Shown here: positions 23,790 to 32,231 of the stretch, piece after piece
Numbering within the stretch: the stretch's first letter is position 1
Layout of the letters: every line of letters begins with the position of its first letter
NCBI GenBank assembly: GCA_029262115.1
Contig: JAJCZZ010000009.1
Location: 1-32,927 of the forward strand
Direction of reading: 5' to 3'
DNA: 32,927 nt
Source of the DNA: Gemmatimonadota bacterium
GTDB lineage: Bacteria > Gemmatimonadota > Gemmatimonadetes > Longimicrobiales > Gaopeijiaceae
Notes under the pieces: generated by a model
Database searches by the model: none
The model's input: only the letters and a program-made list of their open reading frames with translations
What the model was told of the DNA's origin: nothing
Translations under genes and position numbers: made by a program

Positions 23790-25312
23790 ACAGGGGCGCG
23801 GTCGTGACGATCATGAGCTGGGCTGCGGTGTCGCTGACCGGGTGCGCCTTCGGCGTCGCCGTGTCGTCGGACAGCGGGGATGGCGAGGGGGGGAGCGTCA
23901 CGGTCGGGCCGGGTGCGACCGGCGGTACGCCGTCGGGTTCGGCATCGCCCCTGGACCGGACGGTGGCGCCGTCCGTGGGACCGCCTCCGTCGCTGGCCCC
24001 CCCCGAAGCGGCCGACTACACGTTGGACAACGGCCTTCGCGTGATCCTGGTCGAGCGGCACACGCTGCCGCTCGTGAGCATGGCTCTTCAATTCAACGGC
24101 GGTGCGGCCGCCCACCCCGCGAGCCAGGCCGGGCTCGCGGGCTTTACGGCCGACATGCTGGACGAAGGCACCGCCACCCGCTCGGCACTCGAAATCTCGG
24201 AGGAACTCGACTTCCTGGGGGCCGAGCTTTCGACCTCGGCCGGCTACGACGTCAGCGTGGTGCGCCTGAACGCGCTCGAGCCCCAGCTTGACGAGGCCAT
24301 GGCCGTACTTGGAGACCTGGTCATGAATCCGAAGTTCGCCGAGGCCGATCTCGAGCGCGTCCGCCGCGAGCGCCTCGGCCGGATCCTCCAGCGCAGCGCG
24401 CAGCCCGCGGCGCTGGCGGACGACGCCTTCCTCGAAGTCCTCTACGGCCAGGATCACCCGTACGGAGCGCCCCTGATGGGCTCCTCCGGGACCTTATCCG
24501 CCCTGACCCGAGAGGACGTCGTCACCTTCCACCGGGAACGGTACGCGCCTGGCCAAGCGACGCTGGTGGTGGTCGGCGACATCGACCGGGAGGAGTTCGA
24601 CAGCCTGGTGTCGAGTGTGTTCGACGGATGGGAGGGTGAAGGAGTGGCACCCCCTCCGCTCGCTCAGCCCGACGGCCATCGGGACGGCCGCGTGGTCTTC
24701 CTGGTCGACCGCCCAGGGTCCGCGCAGAGCGAGGTCCGCGTGGGCCGCGTCGGACTCGCGCGCTCCACCGACCGCTACGTGCCCACCCAGGTGGCGAACA
24801 CGGTGCTGGGTGGGTCCTTCACGAGCCGCCTCAACAGCAACCTGCGCGAGGACAAGGGATACACGTACGGGGCCGGCTCCTTCTTCGACCTTCGCCGTGA
24901 GCCCGGGCCCTTCGAAGCCACCGCATCGGTCGCCACGCCGAGCACGGCGGAGTCGGTGGTCGAGTTCCTCGCCGAGTTGGATCGGATGGGACGGGAGCAG
25001 GTGCCCGCGGATGAACTGGAGCGCGCGCGCAACTTCATCGCGCTGCGCCTCCCACAGCGGTTCGAGACGATCGACGACGTGGTGGCGCGGCTGGCCGAGC
25101 TCGCCGTCCATGATGTTCCGTTGGACTTCTACGCCGGCTACGTGGAGGACGTGATCGGAGTCGGCGGTGACGAAGTCCAGCGGGTGGGCACCGATCTGAT
25201 GGATCCCGAGGGAATGGTCATCGTCATCGCCGGAGACGTGTCCGTCATCGAAGCGCCCCTTCGTGCCCTGGGCATCGGGCCCGTCCACATCCTTTCCGCA
25301 GGACAGCCGTGA
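23786..25312 (+). CDS. M16 family non-catalytic subunit, lipoprotein
   Basis: Protein of 508 residues. The N-terminus MSWAAVSLTGC gives a lipobox with Cys at about residue 20, followed by a Gly/Ser/Pro-rich linker of about 50 residues, so it should be membrane-anchored outside the cytoplasm. The M16 domain starts at YTLDNGLRVILVERHTLPLV. The position of HxxEH reads GLAGFTADMLDEG, so the zinc site is lost. The C-terminal half has SRLNSNLREDKGYTYGAG, which keeps the Arg and Tyr that bind the substrate peptide. It should complete the active site of the protein encoded just upstream. The 4-nt overlap with both neighbours supports this pairing. Confidence 0.92.
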   Translation: MNRGAVVTIMSWAAVSLTGCAFGVAVSSDSGDGEGGSVTVGPGATGGTPSGSASPLDRTVAPSVGPPPSLAPPEAADYTLDNGLRVILVERHTLPLVSMALQFNGGAAAHPASQAGLAGFTADMLDEGTATRSALEISEELDFLGAELSTSAGYDVSVVRLNALEPQLDEAMAVLGDLVMNPKFAEADLERVRRERLGRILQRSAQPAALADDAFLEVLYGQDHPYGAPLMGSSGTLSALTREDVVTFHRERYAPGQATLVVVGDIDREEFDSLVSSVFDGWEGEGVAPPPLAQPDGHRDGRVVFLVDRPGSAQSEVRVGRVGLARSTDRYVPTQVANTVLGGSFTSRLNSNLREDKGYTYGAGSFFDLRREPGPFEATASVATPSTAESVVEFLAELDRMGREQVPADELERARNFIALRLPQRFETIDDVVARLAELAVHDVPLDFYAGYVEDVIGVGGDEVQRVGTDLMDPEGMVIVIAGDVSVIEAPLRALGIGPVHILSAGQP

Positions 25313-26586
25313 AGCGTCTCGACATTCCCTCCGAGCGACATCGCCTCGACAACGGCCTCAGGGTCGTGCTCTCCCACGATGACACGGTTCCGGTCGTTGC
25401 GGTCAACCTGTGGTATGGGGTGGGCTCCCGGAACGAACAGCCGGGAAAGACCGGATTCGCCCATCTCTTCGAGCACATGATGTTCCAGGGATCGGAGCAT
25501 GTACCCAAGAATCGCCACTTCGAGCTCATCGAACGGGCGGGGGGCGCGTCCAACGCCACTACCTGGTTCGACCGCACGAACTACTTCGAGACCGTTCCTT
25601 CCCACCACCTCGACCTCGCCCTCTGGCTCGAGGCGGACCGGATGGGGTGGATGGTCCCGGCCATGACGCAAGAAAAGCTGGACAACCAGCGCGACGTCGT
25701 GAAGAACGAGAAGAGGCAGCGGTACGACAACCAGCCGTACGGTGACTGGGACGAGCGGCTGCAGAAGCTCCTGTGGCCCGAAGATCATCCGTACCATCAC
25801 ACGGTCATCGGTTCGATGGAGGACCTCGACGCCGCGAGCCTCGACGACGTGGCGTCCTTTTTCGAGACGTTCTATCGCCCGAGCAACGCGGTTTTGACGA
25901 TCGCGGGCGAATTCACCCGAGCCTCGGTGCTCGAGAAGGTGGACCGGTGGTTCGGGGATATTGCCCAGGGCGATGCCATACCGCCGATCCCGGGCCGGTC
26001 GGAGGTCCCGCCGTTGATTGGGTCCACCATGCGCGATCGGGTGGTGGCGGACGTGCCCCTCCCTCGGGTCATTGTCGCGTACAGGATTCCGCCCTATTCC
26101 TCGGACGACTTCGCGGTCGTGGAAGTGGCACGAGCGGTCCTCGGCGCTGGTCGTGCCTCCAGGCTGTACCGGCGCCTCGTTCGTGAGCAACGTGTGGCGA
26201 ACGACGTGGTGAGCTATGCGTTTCCGCTCATGAGCGGAGCGTCCATGCTGCTCGTATGGGCTACGGGCTTTCCCGGCTCTGATGAAGCGGCCTTGGAAGA
26301 GGCGCTTACACGCGGGGTATCGGACCTGGCCGATGTCGAGATGTCGGAGGTCGAGCGGGCCATTGCCCTGACCGAGACCGACGTGGTCCGCTCGCTTGAA
26401 ACGGTTGCCCACCGAGCCGACGTGCTGTCGATGCTCGAACTCCACTTCGCCGATCCCGCTCGGATCAATCGTGAAGTGGATCGTCTACGCGCGGTCACGG
26501 TCGAGCAAATTCGGTCGTTCGCGTCGGAGCACTTCGGTCCGGACAATCGAGCGGTCCTGACGTATGTCCCGGAGGACGGATCATGA
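25309..26586 (+). CDS. M16 zinc peptidase, catalytic subunit, no signal peptide
   Basis: Protein of 425 residues. HLFEH (52-56) and Glu134 form the zinc site with the same spacing as in the exported paralogue upstream. The sequence starts directly with LDIPSERHRLDNGLRVVLSH, with no hydrophobic leader, so it probably acts in the cytoplasm, or is exported with help I cannot see. TGFAHLFEHMMFQGSEHVP and EADRMGWMVPAMTQEKLDNQ are close to the paralogue. The C-terminal half (SRLYRRLVREQRVANDVVSY) lacks the substrate Tyr in its usual context. GTG at 25309 overlaps the preceding stop by 4 nt. Probably arose with the upstream pair by duplication. Confidence 0.93.
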   Translation: MKRLDIPSERHRLDNGLRVVLSHDDTVPVVAVNLWYGVGSRNEQPGKTGFAHLFEHMMFQGSEHVPKNRHFELIERAGGASNATTWFDRTNYFETVPSHHLDLALWLEADRMGWMVPAMTQEKLDNQRDVVKNEKRQRYDNQPYGDWDERLQKLLWPEDHPYHHTVIGSMEDLDAASLDDVASFFETFYRPSNAVLTIAGEFTRASVLEKVDRWFGDIAQGDAIPPIPGRSEVPPLIGSTMRDRVVADVPLPRVIVAYRIPPYSSDDFAVVEVARAVLGAGRASRLYRRLVREQRVANDVVSYAFPLMSGASMLLVWATGFPGSDEAALEEALTRGVSDLADVEMSEVERAIALTETDVVRSLETVAHRADVLSMLELHFADPARINREVDRLRAVTVEQIRSFASEHFGPDNRAVLTYVPEDGS

Positions 26587-27953
26587 GCGTCGATCGCAGC
26601 CGGGCGCCAAAGCCGGGCCGGATTCGTCCCTTTGACTTCCCGGACGTCGATCGTCGACGGCTCGACAACGGGGCGGATCTCCACATCGCTCGTATGGGCC
26701 GATTGCCGGTCGTCAGCGTGAACCTCTTCATGCGTGCTGGCGAAGCCGCGCTGGACGCCGAGCATGCCGGCCTCGCCGTGCTTACGGGTGACACGCTCGA
26801 GGGCGGAACGCGTCGAAGGTCCGGGACAGAGCTGGCCGACGCCCTGGAGCGCATCGGAGCCCGGCTGAACGTCTCCACCGGTTGGGAGGGGACGAGCGTG
26901 TCGCTCTCTTGCCTCGCCGAGCGTCTGGACGAGGGGTTGGCGCTTCTGGCCGAGGCAGTTGTCGAGCCGGCATTTCCCGAGGCGGAGGTCGAGCGCGCCC
27001 GCGCTCAGCAGGTCGCCGACATCCGGCAACGGTCGATGGACCCCGCGTCCATCGCCTCGGACGAGGCCGCACGGCGCTACTTCGCCGAGGGCGTCCCTTA
27101 CGCTCGCCCGCAGGTCGGTATGTCGGACGTGGTGGAGTCGTTCAACCGGAACCACCTGGTCGGCTATGCCGACGCTACCTGGCGGCCTGAGACCGGTGGG
27201 GTCGTCGTGGTCGGAGATGTGGACGAGGATGAGATAGAGTCCACGGTCGCCGGCCATTTCGGAGGTTGGACCGGTCGACCGGCGCTCAGTCAGGACTTCG
27301 ACGTGACGCCACGCGCGGTGGAGCGCCGGATCTGGATCGTCGACCGCCCCGGAGCGGTCCAATCGGAGATCCGGGTGGGGCACGTCGGGACCTCGCGCAC
27401 CGATCCACGGGTGCCCGCCCTCACCGTGCTGAATACACTGTTCGGAGGCGCGTTCACCAGCCGGCTGAATCTGAATCTGCGGGAGGAGCACGGCTTCACG
27501 TACGGGGTTCGCTCCCGGTTCGGGCTACGTGGAAAGCCCGGTCCGTTCCAGGTCGGCACCTCGGTCGGTACGGACGTGACCGCTCCGGCGCTCGAGCAGA
27601 TCGTCATCGAGTTGGAGAAGCTGGTGGAAGCCGGGGTGCGCGAGGACGAAGTGGCGGCGGCGCGGGACTATATCGCCGGCGTCTTTCCGCTACGCATGGA
27701 GACCGTGGGCCAGGTTGCGGGTCGGCTCACCGAGTCGGTCATCTACGGTCTGCCCGACGACTACCACGCGACGTACAGGGAGCGGATCCGGGCCGTGACG
27801 GTTGCGGACGCCGAGGATGTGGCGGCTGTGCACATTCGTCCGTCCGAGGCGCAGATCGTGATCGTGGGTGATGCCACGGCCATCCGTGCGCCGGTGGAGG
27901 CGTTGGGGATCGCCGACGTGCATCGGGTCGCCCCCGTGGGGAGTGAAGCATGA
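26583..27953 (+). CDS. M16 family non-catalytic subunit, no signal peptide
   Basis: Protein of 456 residues. The domain begins at RRRLDNGADLHIARMGRLPV. The HxxEH position reads GLAVLTGDTLEGG, so it has no zinc site. SRLNLNLREEHGFTYGVRSR in the C-terminal half keeps the Arg/Tyr substrate-binding pair. This is the same arrangement as the lipoprotein paralogue, but here there is no lipobox or signal peptide. It should pair with the catalytic subunit just upstream. The ATG overlaps the preceding stop, and its own stop overlaps the Nudix ATG (ATGA at 27950-27953). Confidence 0.92.
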   Translation: MSVDRSRAPKPGRIRPFDFPDVDRRRLDNGADLHIARMGRLPVVSVNLFMRAGEAALDAEHAGLAVLTGDTLEGGTRRRSGTELADALERIGARLNVSTGWEGTSVSLSCLAERLDEGLALLAEAVVEPAFPEAEVERARAQQVADIRQRSMDPASIASDEAARRYFAEGVPYARPQVGMSDVVESFNRNHLVGYADATWRPETGGVVVVGDVDEDEIESTVAGHFGGWTGRPALSQDFDVTPRAVERRIWIVDRPGAVQSEIRVGHVGTSRTDPRVPALTVLNTLFGGAFTSRLNLNLREEHGFTYGVRSRFGLRGKPGPFQVGTSVGTDVTAPALEQIVIELEKLVEAGVREDEVAAARDYIAGVFPLRMETVGQVAGRLTESVIYGLPDDYHATYRERIRAVTVADAEDVAAVHIRPSEAQIVIVGDATAIRAPVEALGIADVHRVAPVGSEA

Positions 27954-28708
27954 CTGATGGACCCGACGGCCCCGCGGCCCCCGGCTTGATCGAACGGAAG
28001 CCGGTACGGTCGGGACGCATTCTCGACATCTCCGTGGACACGGTGCGCTTTCCGGACGGCTCGACGGGTGAACTGGAGATGATCCGGCACCCGGGCGCTT
28101 CGGCCATCCTGCCGGTTCTCGGGAGCCTCGACGAGGACGATCCACAGGTGCTCCTCCTCCGCCAGTACCGATACGCGACGGGCGGATACATCTACGAAGT
28201 GCCGGCAGGCATCCCGGACTCGGGGGACGAAGCCTGGGAGGCGTGCGCGCGGAGGGAGTTGGAGGAGGAGACCGGGATGCGAGCGGGAGACCTCCGCCGA
28301 CTGACCCACATCTACACGACCCCTGGCTTCTGCGACGAGGTCATCCATCTGTTCGTGGCGTGGAACCTGGAGTCGGGGACCAGGAGTTTGGATGATGACG
28401 AGTTCGTCGAGGTCGTCGAGCTGCCTTTCTCAGAAACGGTGGCCATGGTTCGGCGCGGTGAGATCGTCGACTGCAAAAGCGTGGCGACGTTGCTGTACGC
28501 CCACGCGTTCGTTTTTGGCGCGGGTTTGGCGCGGGCGCCTGAACCTGCCACCAGCAGCTTGGAACGCCGCCACCAGAGCGGTTTGGAACGCCGGCCCGGA
28601 GGGCTGGGAGCAACATCGTTGGCGACTGGGCGCTCTGTCACCGGCGTCCTGGGCGAGCGTCCCCACGAGAGGACGGTTGGCCTCGATAGGCCTGATTTCA
28701 TGCGGTAA
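27950..28708 (+). CDS. Nudix hydrolase, ADP-ribose pyrophosphatase-like, with unusual tail
   Basis: Protein of 252 residues. The core (1-190) resembles NudF-type ADP-sugar hydrolases: VLLLRQYRYATGGYIYEVPA (67-86), then the Nudix box around EACARRELEEETGM (97-110) with Glu105-Glu107 as metal ligands, and TTPGFCDEVIHLF (123-135). The spacing between Gly87 and the first Glu is one residue longer than the strict motif. Residues 191-252 form a tail rich in Arg, Gly and Ser with an internal duplication, unlike family members. It is the last gene of the operon. It may recycle ADP-ribose; this is not tied to the peptidases by any sequence evidence. Confidence 0.88.
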   Translation: MTDGPDGPAAPGLIERKPVRSGRILDISVDTVRFPDGSTGELEMIRHPGASAILPVLGSLDEDDPQVLLLRQYRYATGGYIYEVPAGIPDSGDEAWEACARRELEEETGMRAGDLRRLTHIYTTPGFCDEVIHLFVAWNLESGTRSLDDDEFVEVVELPFSETVAMVRRGEIVDCKSVATLLYAHAFVFGAGLARAPEPATSSLERRHQSGLERRPGGLGATSLATGRSVTGVLGERPHERTVGLDRPDFMR

Positions 28709-28811
28709 TTCTCCGAGGGCACCCGTGGCACGGTGCCTGCACCATTGAAAGCCGAACAGACCGTGCTCGTACAGACGGTTCGATGCTCCTCCTAGGTGTG
28801 AGGGTGATGAC

Positions 28812-29465
28812 GTGAGCAGGCCCAATACAGCGAAGCGCTTCGATCAGAGCCCGGCGACGGGTGAAGCGCGGCAGCACCGGCAGCATCTGAAATCGCTGTC
28901 GGACAGCGAGGTCGTGCAGTCGTCCCTCGACGGTGATTCCCGCGCGTTCGGTGAACTGGTCACACGGTATGATCAGCGGCTCCTGAACTTCGTCTACCGG
29001 ACCATCGGCGACCGGGAGCGCGCCCAGGATCTGGTGCAGGAGACGTTCGTGCGGGTGTACCGCCACCTGGAGCGCTTCGACCAGAGCAAGAAGTTCTCGA
29101 CGTGGATCTACACGATCGCGAGCAACCTGGCCAAGAACGAGCTGCGCAACCGCTCGCGGAACCCACTGGTCCTCTTTCAGACCATCAAGAAGAATTGGGA
29201 CGCCGACCACCGGCCGCTCGAGTGGGAGGACACGCAGTACAAGCCCGACGACCTGTTCCGGAAGCGTCATCTCCGTGAGAAGGTCGAGGAGGCCGTCGCA
29301 CAGCTTCCCGAGCATCATCGGATCGTCTTCGTCCTTCGTGAACTCGAGGGCAAGACCTACGAGGAGATCGCTGACATCACCGGGTGCAACCTGGGTACCG
29401 TCAAGAGTCGGTTGAACCGTGCTCGGAACAACTTCGCCTCGATCGTCGGACCCATGATCCAGTAG
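28812..29465 (+). CDS. ECF sigma factor (RpoE-like)
   Basis: Protein of 217 residues with an N-terminal extension of about 27 residues. Region 2: FGELVTRYDQRLLNFVYRTI, RAQDLVQETFVRVYRHLERF, STWIYTIASNLAKNELRNRS. A linker with acidic residues (EWEDTQYKPDDLF) follows. Region 4: VAQLPEHHRIVFVLRELEGK then TYEEIADITGCNLGTVKSRL with the helix-turn-helix. The GTG at 28812 follows a GAGGGTGAT site. A perfect terminator lies 40 nt after the stop, and the zinc-finger anti-sigma gene comes after it. A weak promoter candidate upstream is TTGAAA at 28745 with TACAGA at 28770 (19-nt spacer). Confidence 0.93.
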   Translation: MSRPNTAKRFDQSPATGEARQHRQHLKSLSDSEVVQSSLDGDSRAFGELVTRYDQRLLNFVYRTIGDRERAQDLVQETFVRVYRHLERFDQSKKFSTWIYTIASNLAKNELRNRSRNPLVLFQTIKKNWDADHRPLEWEDTQYKPDDLFRKRHLREKVEEAVAQLPEHHRIVFVLRELEGKTYEEIADITGCNLGTVKSRLNRARNNFASIVGPMIQ

Positions 29466-29505
29466 GCCGATGTCCTGGGGGCCGAGTGCTAGGTCCCGAG
29501 ATACC

Positions 29506-29545
29506 ACGAGGTCCCACCGCACCCGCGGTGGGACCTCGTCGTTTT
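29506..29545 (+). terminator. Rho-independent terminator after the ECF sigma gene
   Basis: A perfect 15-bp stem, with left arm ACGAGGTCCCACCGC at 29506-29520 and right arm at 29525-29539, encloses the loop ACCC and is followed by C and GTTTT (29541-29545). The U-run is short, but the stem is very stable. It separates the sigma gene from its anti-sigma gene. Confidence 0.85.
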
Positions 29546-29599
29546 GTGGGCGTAACGGTGGCGACGCGGGCGGGACGAGGGAATCCTGGGTGGAACCGG

Positions 29600-29627
29600 G
29601 GAACCCCCCTGTGGTGCGGCAGTATCA
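29600..29627 (+). promoter_or_regulatory. Candidate ECF-type promoter of the anti-sigma gene
   Basis: GGAACC (29600-29605), a 16-nt spacer and GTATCA (29622-29627) resemble the GGAAC-N16-GTC/TCA pattern of RpoE-like sigma factors. It lies between the terminator and the anti-sigma ATG at 29694. Autoregulation by the preceding sigma factor is inferred. A second GGAACC at 29592 has a spacer that is too long. Confidence 0.4.
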
Positions 29628-29693
29628 TCAAGCGTCCCCACCGGTTGGTCGGGGCGGAGAGCACCACGTCGCGTTGCGGAGGTCGGTCCCGGA

Positions 29694-30257
29694 ATGAAGT
29701 GCACGGAGTTCGTCGAGTTGTACTCGGACTACCATGACGGCATTGCGTCCGCTGGGACCGTTGCGCGCATGGATCAGCACGTCGAGGAGTGTCCTCGGTG
29801 CCGGAAGTACGCCCATGTGATGAACGAAGGAGTGTCCGTCCTCCGGTCGGTGGACGGCCTGGACGTTCCCGGGGATTTCGAGGCTCGACTCCGACATCGG
29901 CTGTACCACGTGGATGAGGAAGATACGTTGCTCAGTCACGCGCATTCCGGCGCCACGGCGCTGGCGGTCCTGAGCATCGCGCTGGTTCTGACTGCGGTGG
30001 CGTGGTCGCCCATGCTCCGGCCGGCTGTTCCGCAGGTCGAAGTGTCGCCCCTGGTCGTGTCGGCGCCACCCGTTCGCCAGCAGTTACGGGCGATGACCGC
30101 CTATCCGTTCGCCGATGGGGGGCAGGCGGTGGTGCAAACGGCCGGGCCGAACGACCTGTTCGGTGATGCGCACCGTCTGCTCTTTCAGTATTCTCAACTG
30201 TCCCAGCGCTATTCACGACCGGTCGTGCGCCAAGTGGGCTTCGGATCCACCCGGTAA
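29694..30257 (+). CDS. Zinc-finger anti-sigma factor, membrane-bound
   Basis: Protein of 187 residues. The N-terminal anti-sigma module has Cys3, and HVEECPRC with His29, Cys33 and Cys36, which is the HxxxCxxC zinc motif of ZAS proteins. A membrane helix (GATALAVLSIALVLTAVAW) sits at about 87-106, and the last 80 residues should be outside the cytoplasm. It likely holds the ECF sigma factor encoded 229 bp upstream at the membrane until stress triggers proteolysis; the trigger is unknown. A terminator stands between the two genes, so it needs its own promoter or read-through. Confidence 0.88.
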   Translation: MKCTEFVELYSDYHDGIASAGTVARMDQHVEECPRCRKYAHVMNEGVSVLRSVDGLDVPGDFEARLRHRLYHVDEEDTLLSHAHSGATALAVLSIALVLTAVAWSPMLRPAVPQVEVSPLVVSAPPVRQQLRAMTAYPFADGGQAVVQTAGPNDLFGDAHRLLFQYSQLSQRYSRPVVRQVGFGSTR

Positions 30258-30321
30258 CGAGTCGGGGTGACTTTCGGCGTCGTGGGCGCCGGGCCTTTAC
30301 CGACCCCCCATCGACCACCCT

Positions 30322-31326
30322 GTGACCAACCCCCTGGACGAGATCGGACTCAGCAAGGCTCGCGGGGGCGTGTTCTACCTCCACGGCGAGGACGAGTTCA
30401 GAAAGGATGAGGCCGTCCGCGCCCTGGTCGACGCCCATCTGGATCCTGCCACGTCGGACTTCAACTTCGACCCGTTGCGTGGCGGCGACGTGGACGGAGA
30501 GCAGCTCGCGTCCGTCATCGCGACGCCTCCCATGATGGCCGAGTGGCGTGTCGTGGTCGTCCGGGATGTCGAGGCCCTGGCTTCGAGCCCCAAGACGCGA
30601 CAGATCCTTCTGGACGCGGCCGGCTCACCCCCCTCGGGTCTCGCGCTGATCCTCAGCTGCAGCGTTCCGCAAGGCTCTCGCGCCAAGTTCTACAAGGAGT
30701 TGGCGAAGGCCGCGCAGTCCGTGGAGTTCGCCCCGGTCAGCGCCGCTGATGTCCCGGGGTGGTTGATGGCCCGTGCCCGCGACGCGTACGGACTCGATCT
30801 GGACGTGGACGCCGCCCAGGCCCTCGGTGCGGCTATCGGGGCGAACCTCGGCGTCCTGACCATGGAGTTGAAGAAGCTCGCCGACTTCATCCAAACGGAA
30901 ACCAGAACCATCACCTTGGCCGATGTGGAGGCTGCGGGCACCAGCTTGCCCGTGCAGGACCGCTGGCGCTGGTTCGATCTGGTTGGGGAGGGGCGCTTCG
31001 AGCAGGCACTCGAGGGATTGGACGTCCTCTTCGCTCAGGGCGAGTCCGGGGTGGGCCTCATCATCGGGTTGACGACGCATCTCCTCCGGCTGGGCATCGT
31101 CGCGGAATCGGGCACGTCCGCGCTGGAGGAGTCGCTCCCACCTCATCAGAAGTGGTTGGCCCGGCGCCTCGGGGGGCAGGGGCGTTCCTGGCGCCCGATT
31201 GAGCTCGACGCCGCGCTCGAAGGGCTTCTCCGGGCGGACCGGCTGGCGAAGTCGACGCCCGTCGGCGATCGGCACCTTCTGGAGGAGTGGTTGCTGACGC
31301 TGATGGCACGGAGGCAGGCTGCCTGA
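30322..31326 (+). CDS. holA: DNA polymerase III delta subunit
   Basis: Protein of 334 residues that, as part of the clamp loader, opens the sliding clamp. The N-terminal AAA-like domain starts with FYLHGEDEFRKDEAVRALVD and includes ATPPMMAEWRVVVVRDVEAL, without a working Walker A, as usual for delta. The middle has NLGVLTMELKKLADFI, and the C-terminal collar domain has LVGEGRFEQALEGLDVLFAQ and LAKSTPVGDRHLLEEWLLTL. Length fits the family. The GTG start at 30322 is 64 nt after the anti-sigma stop. Its stop overlaps the next ATG as TGATG. Confidence 0.9.
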   Translation: MTNPLDEIGLSKARGGVFYLHGEDEFRKDEAVRALVDAHLDPATSDFNFDPLRGGDVDGEQLASVIATPPMMAEWRVVVVRDVEALASSPKTRQILLDAAGSPPSGLALILSCSVPQGSRAKFYKELAKAAQSVEFAPVSAADVPGWLMARARDAYGLDLDVDAAQALGAAIGANLGVLTMELKKLADFIQTETRTITLADVEAAGTSLPVQDRWRWFDLVGEGRFEQALEGLDVLFAQGESGVGLIIGLTTHLLRLGIVAESGTSALEESLPPHQKWLARRLGGQGRSWRPIELDAALEGLLRADRLAKSTPVGDRHLLEEWLLTLMARRQAA

Positions 31327-32231
31327 TGGGGACTTCGACGAAGAGCGTGGTCTGCGCTCTCGTGTTCTTGCTGACGCCTTCGGGCGGCCCCCTTCGCGCG
31401 CAGACGGCGGGACCGGATACGGTGGCGCTGGACGCTGTTGCGGACCTGGCGAGTGTTGGGCGCACGGTGGAGGCCCGCGTGCTGCTGCTTCGGTGGTGGG
31501 ATGAAGTCCGCCCGGATGCGTCCCGAGCGGACGTGCAGCGGGGACTCTGGCTCCGCGGTCGGTTGACGGTCGATCCCGACCAGGCGGATCTCGACTTCAG
31601 GCGCCTCGTCGTTCGCTATCCAGGAGGCACGTACTCGGACCGAGCGCTGTTGCGGCTGGCTCAGGCCGCGCACGACGCGGGGAACGGGGAGCAGGCCCAG
31701 CGGTTGGTCGCTCAGCTCCTCCGCGACTACCCGGACGGCTCTGTCGGGCGGCAGGCTCGAACGTGGTTGGCCGGTGCGGGCCCTGCGCCCGCTCCCGTCG
31801 CCGCGGACGGTACCTCCGAACCCATGATCCACCCTACCCGTGATCCGGTGAGGCCCGACCCGGGTTCTCGCGACCCGGAATCGGCCGAACGGACCGATTC
31901 GGTAGCGCCCACTCCCCCGACGCCACCGCCCCCGGTTTCGCAGCCCGAGCCCGAAGCCGACAGCGAGACCCCCGCAGTGATATCGGGCGACTATGCGGTC
32001 CAACTCGGCGCGTTCATCAGCTCGAGCCGAGCCCAGGCGCTGTCGGCGCGCCTCGGGGAGGCCGGCTTCGACCCGCGACTGGTTCGTGTCGAGGGCAGCC
32101 GCCTGATCCACGTCCGGGTGGGTCGATTTGACTCATTTCAGGATGCGGGCGACTTATTGAGCGCCATGCGTGCGGCGGGTTTCACCGCCGCGCTTGTGCG
32201 GGACGCCACACAGGAACGGTCCGTGCGATGA
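31326..32231 (+). CDS. SPOR-domain protein with TPR-like region, exported
   Basis: Protein of 301 residues. It begins with a signal peptide (VVCALVFLLTPSGGPLRAQT), then a helical region of about 110 residues with FRRLVVRYPGGTYSDRALLR and AQAAHDAGNGEQAQRLVAQL, a TPR-like pattern as in YbgF/BamD-type proteins. A Pro/Glu-rich linker follows, and the C-terminal SPOR domain (about 220-294) reads YAVQLGAFISSSRAQALSAR then HVRVGRFDSFQDAGDLLSAM. SPOR domains bind denuded peptidoglycan at division sites, so a periplasmic cell-wall role is likely. ATG 31326 overlaps the holA TGA; its stop overlaps the next ATG. Confidence 0.88.
   Translation: MGTSTKSVVCALVFLLTPSGGPLRAQTAGPDTVALDAVADLASVGRTVEARVLLLRWWDEVRPDASRADVQRGLWLRGRLTVDPDQADLDFRRLVVRYPGGTYSDRALLRLAQAAHDAGNGEQAQRLVAQLLRDYPDGSVGRQARTWLAGAGPAPAPVAADGTSEPMIHPTRDPVRPDPGSRDPESAERTDSVAPTPPTPPPPVSQPEPEADSETPAVISGDYAVQLGAFISSSRAQALSARLGEAGFDPRLVRVEGSRLIHVRVGRFDSFQDAGDLLSAMRAAGFTAALVRDATQERSVR

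Noticed and set aside
28716-28740. Hairpin GGCACC...GGTGCC after the Nudix gene
   Set aside because: Only six base pairs and no U-run follow it; too weak to call a terminator.
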